Shown piece after piece: positions 43,897 to 46,327 of a stretch of 46,327 nucleotides of DNA; the stretch's first letter is position 1; every line of letters starts with the position of its first letter. Origin of the DNA: JAABRU01 sp050180235 (GTDB taxonomy: Bacteria > Desulfobacterota > Desulfobacteria > Desulfobacterales > Desulfococcaceae); contig JBFXEJ010000040.1 of the NCBI GenBank assembly GCA_050180235.1, forward strand, positions 1 to 46,327, given 5' to 3'. The translations under genes were made by a program, and so were the position numbers. Under the pieces are notes generated by a model, which had not been told where the DNA came from, did not search any database, and saw nothing but the letters and a program-made list of their open reading frames with translations.

Positions 43897-44100
43897 AGTG
43901 AGCTTCGGATAATGCCGGTTTGATGTTCTGTTTTGCTTATCTGAAATCTGAACAGTATATGCAGCTATCTGATTTTAAGCAGTTTTTCTTTTAAAAAAAC
44001 GCTGTTTCCGTTTTTTCCTTTATACCTCTGCTTAAAACATTTCTGTTATCCTGTTTCCGGAATTTCCGGACTCCGAAATCAGCTTAATATAATTTAAATC

Positions 44101-44162
44101 AGCCACGAATGACAAGAATTGCACAAACCATAATTCGTGCAGATTCGTGTCATTCGTGGCTG
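44101..44162. repeat. dispersed palindrome, family E (copy 2)
   Basis: 62 bp imperfect palindrome AGCCACGAATGACAAGAATT...to its complement, like the copy at 13754. It abuts the methylase remnant. The remainder of 43897-44100 shows no gene. Confidence 0.65.
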
Positions 44163-44492
44163 TGCCATTAAATCTTATGATAATGGCATATATCTTTCAA
44201 AGAAAATCTGCTGTATGCCATTGCAAGGATCAGAAAACCTGTATCTTCGAGAGCAACCATCAGTCGGTGCATCAGTCTCACTGAGGAAAAAAAACAGTCC
44301 GAAAGCCACGCATTTCAAGACTCTTATGCAGTCCTGCCAAATCTGTCTGTCAGGCAGATCCTTATCCCAGTAACTGTTCTGATAAGATATGCCGTAGGGC
44401 GGATCTGTCACCAGCGCATCAATGGAACTGTCTTTGATTTCAGAGAGTCCGTAACAGGATTTGTTATATATTTCAAAGTGTTCTGATGTCAT
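44163..44492 (-). pseudogene. DNA methyltransferase remnant, frameshifted and truncated
   Basis: The first 60 residues match the N6_N4 methylase start: MTSEHFEIYNKSCYGLSEI, catalytic motif IV as VTDPPYGISYQNSYWDKDLP, then IWQDCIRVLK. After that the expected sequence is lost and recovered in another phase (VRLMHRLMVALEDTGFLIL), so a frameshift has occurred near a run of eight T residues at about 44286-44294. The rest of a normal gene, with the S-adenosylmethionine FxGxG motif, is missing. Inactive. Confidence 0.8.
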
Positions 44493-44583
44493 CTTTATTC
44501 AAGATTTCAGTCAGGAATTTATTGTAATCAGTGCATTGCATTGTTTCAGCTAAAATTGCTGGTGTATTTCACGGCAGTACCGG

Positions 44584-44616
44584 GATGTCGGATTACGCTG
44601 ACGCTAATCCGACCTG
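44584..44616. repeat. GTCGGATTA palindrome, family F
   Basis: GTCGGATTACGCTGACGCTA and its complement, a REP-like unit like those at 22529 and 25126. The remaining 44493-44715 has no gene. Confidence 0.65.
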
Positions 44617-44715
44617 CAATTTCAGATGAAATGAAGCATCAGTATCTGTTGGACTTTTTAATTTTTAATGCTCTTTCTCAAGAGGAATATTTTTAAAACA
44701 GCTTCTTAAGAAAGA

Positions 44716-45105
44716 TTAAGACATATCAATATCCTCGATAATGCCATCTTCAGCCATTCCATCATATAAATTTTTTTTATATTCCAATTTCTTTTGAACA
44801 GACGAATTTTCATAAGAAATTTTCATATCTTGAAATTCACTGTCATTTTTGGAATCATAATCACCAAAGGAATGTTTTTCAAAAGGATTCCAATTTGTTA
44901 TTGTTACCAAAAATTTAGCCCAATAAGAAGTGCTATGGTGAAAAATATCTTCAGGCTCATCATGAAGAATTGCCAATAATGGAGATTTATTGAATAAATT
45001 TATAGCGTCATTCTTTTTATATTTATATTTTTCAATAAGTTCCCTTATGACACCCCGGCTCAGCCACTTTTCATCTGCTTTTGTGATTTGGATTGTATTT
45101 TTCAT
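44716..45105 (-). CDS. DUF3791-like protein, candidate antitoxin partner
   Basis: A 129-residue small acidic protein. Its first 65 residues (KWLSRGVIRELIEKYKYKKNDAINLFNKSPL...EPEDIFHHSTSYWAKFL) loosely fit the DUF3791 pattern found beside DUF3990 genes. The C-terminal half is Asp/Glu/Lys-rich without recognised domain. ATG 45105 overlaps the DUF3990 gene by 35 bases, so the two are co-transcribed. The identification is tentative. Confidence 0.55.
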   Translation of the reverse strand: MKNTIQITKADEKWLSRGVIRELIEKYKYKKNDAINLFNKSPLLAILHDEPEDIFHHSTSYWAKFLVTITNWNPFEKHSFGDYDSKNDSEFQDMKISYENSSVQKKLEYKKNLYDGMAEDGIIEDIDMS

Positions 45106-45691
45106 CTTCTATTACCTCCAAAAATTCTAAACATCTGACAGCACGTTGTGAATGGAGAGAAAGCTGATCATTATTATATGGAAACTTCGGAAAAATCTCT
45201 TTTCTGAAAGATTCTACGATGTCAATTGAAGATCTGCAATCTTCTTTAAAAAATTCAATAAGTTTAGCTATTTTACCATCTGCCAAATGCCCATATACAT
45301 AATCATATTTTTTATTAATATTATGAAAATCCGAACAGATATATCTGTCATCTCCCATTCTGTTATTATATATAAATTCAGCCCATTTATTATCTGGGAA
45401 AGAAAAAATTTTCCCATTAAGACGTTTGATTATTCTGACATCCAATTTGTATTTTATAATTATTGGCTTAATTCCCTTGCCAAATCTGTTATGCCGATTT
45501 GCTACACGTCTTGCATAAGTTAATGATTGCAGATAAACAGATGTTAAATAAAAACCCTGACCGAAATCAGTTAAAGGATCTCCACGTTCAATACTGATTT
45601 TCTCAATATCTTTGAGGGCAATATATTCATTTTTTATGGATGAAGTGCCATGATAAAAAACTTCAGGCGGTTCCGATAAATGTTTACACAT
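45071..45691 (-). CDS. DUF3990-like protein, candidate ADP-ribosyltransferase toxin
   Basis: A 206-residue protein with VFYHGTSSIKNEYI near the start and TDFGQGFYLTSVYLQSLTYARRVANRH at about 42-68. The HG...R...DFG-GFYLT pattern is characteristic of DUF3990, a fold related to ADP-ribosyltransferases. A Y-x-HLADG-I segment lies near 135. The sequence is markedly AT-rich relative to the housekeeping genes. Together with the overlapping small downstream gene it is a plausible toxin-antitoxin pair. Confidence 0.7.
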   Translation of the reverse strand: MCKHLSEPPEVFYHGTSSIKNEYIALKDIEKISIERGDPLTDFGQGFYLTSVYLQSLTYARRVANRHNRFGKGIKPIIIKYKLDVRIIKRLNGKIFSFPDNKWAEFIYNNRMGDDRYICSDFHNINKKYDYVYGHLADGKIAKLIEFFKEDCRSSIDIVESFRKEIFPKFPYNNDQLSLHSQRAVRCLEFLEVIEDEKYNPNHKSR

Positions 45692-45745
45692 GATTTCTAT
45701 TCATTTTTTCAGCAGCAAGTTTTACCGCAATCAAACGACCTCTAA

Positions 45746-45884
45746 TACCAACTCTCCATTGATTTGATACAATAGTTATTGTCAGTTTTTCACCGGTTCC
45801 GCGTGTGCAAAAAACCGCTACGCTTAATTTTTGCACTCCTCCGGATTGCATTCCGCATTGTATAAAATCAGTGGAGAATTGGTA
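45746..45884. repeat. MITE-like element, family C (copy 6)
   Basis: 139 bp with ends TACCAACTCTCCATTGATTT and CAGTGGAGAATTGGTA and core GTGCAAAAAACCGCTACGCT. It is followed at 45913-45947 by the TTATGAAACACACCCC...CTCTCAGGAGGGGA motif also found at 25457-25493. Confidence 0.8.
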
Positions 45885-46000
45885 TTATACCGATTCGCCA
45901 GTGAAAGCATGCTTATGAAACACACCCCTGCCCCTCTCAGGAGGGGAATATATAAAATTCAACGTGGTCATGTACTACTTGTTCTTTTTAATAGATAAAA

Positions 46001-46072
46001 GCCTAACGATAAAGCTCACCGGCGGCAATGGAGCGCAGCGGAATTGCCGTCCGGTGCAGCGCCTTGTTATGC
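46001..46072 (-). repeat. integron attC-like recombination site
   Basis: On the minus strand the site begins GCATAAC and ends GTTAGGC, fitting the R'' and R' core sites (GTTRRRY at the right end). Between them is a long imperfect palindrome (GCACCGGACGGCAATT...GCCGCCGGTGAGC). 72 bp is a normal attC length. The stop codon of the neighbouring minus-strand frame lies inside the left core site, as is common in gene cassettes. Confidence 0.7.
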
Positions 46073-46237
46073 AATTAAATCTTCCTTCTGTAGAAAGTCG
46101 AAGAACTTGTCAAGGATAGATGTACTGCGATCCATTAAATGCTTTTCTTCAAATTCTGGGTGACGAATAAGATCAGCTATTTCAGAAATTTTACTGACAT
46201 CCCTTACTACCGGACAAAAAATTATTTTAAATCGCAT
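46067..46237 (-). CDS. small cassette-like protein of unknown function
   Basis: A 56-residue reading frame from ATG 46237 to a TAA at 46067-46069 inside the attC-like site. The product starts MRFKIIFCPVVRDV and ends DKFFDFLQKEDLIA, helical and mixed-charge, with no recognised family. An in-frame stop lies five codons before the ATG, so it is either a tiny complete gene or the 3' remnant of a larger one. Ribosome binding site is not evident. Confidence 0.4.
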   Translation of the reverse strand: MRFKIIFCPVVRDVSKISEIADLIRHPEFEEKHLMDRSTSILDKFFDFLQKEDLIA

Positions 46238-46327
46238 AACTGATGAAATTTAAATGAATACAGAGACGGCACATAAAAAAATTTTGTCACTTTGCTGAAC
46301 TCATCAGTATATTCGTTCATATTGAGA

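Overview
The window looks like chromosomal DNA from an anaerobic Desulfobacterota bacterium, perhaps a Desulfobacterales filament former such as Desulfonema. This is inferred from gene content: a tungsten-type aldehyde:ferredoxin oxidoreductase, FeoAB, a K+-independent membrane pyrophosphatase, a CoA-transferase/GNAT fusion and a selenoprotein. Intergenic space is packed with short palindromic mobile repeats. No rRNA and no CRISPR array were seen; there is one tRNA.

Left part (1-25.5 kb), accessory-rich: an IS110 transposase remnant; an aldehyde:ferredoxin oxidoreductase on the minus strand; feoA-feoB behind a good sigma70-type promoter; recQ overlapping tail-to-tail with a class-3 lipase; an RluB-type pseudouridine synthase with a DUF4468 lipoprotein; an orphan nucleotide-sugar dehydrogenase (TviB/WbpO type); an MreB homologue carrying two N-terminal zinc ribbons; a pentapeptide-repeat protein; an RND efflux pair; a VapBC-like toxin-antitoxin pair; and a secreted dockerin-like/BACON/leucine-rich-repeat protein. 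These genes are separated by families of about 100-140 bp inverted-repeat elements.

Middle part (25.5-39 kb), housekeeping, all on the minus strand: a YeeE/YedE pair, acyl-CoA thioesterase, RluD, CarD, H+-pyrophosphatase, then ispE - tRNA-Gln - prs - rplY - pth, preceded by an HtrA/DegP protease, a DUF1844 protein and serA. The first yeeE gene is interrupted by an in-frame TGA exactly where the family has a conserved Cys. The TGA is followed by a hairpin with a GC-GGUCUU-GC apex very like the E. coli fdhF SECIS. Read-through ends on a TGA that overlaps the ATG of the second yeeE by four bases. This is the strongest unusual signal in the window.

Right part (39-46.3 kb), defence and accessory: a NYN/OST-HTH protein; an ABC-type ATPase plus DUF4435 (TOPRIM-like) pair resembling the PARIS anti-phage system; a CoA-transferase/GNAT fusion with Pro at the expected catalytic Glu position; a frameshifted DNA-methylase remnant; a DUF3990/DUF3791-like candidate toxin-antitoxin pair; and, at the edge, an integron attC-like site next to a small cassette-like reading frame.
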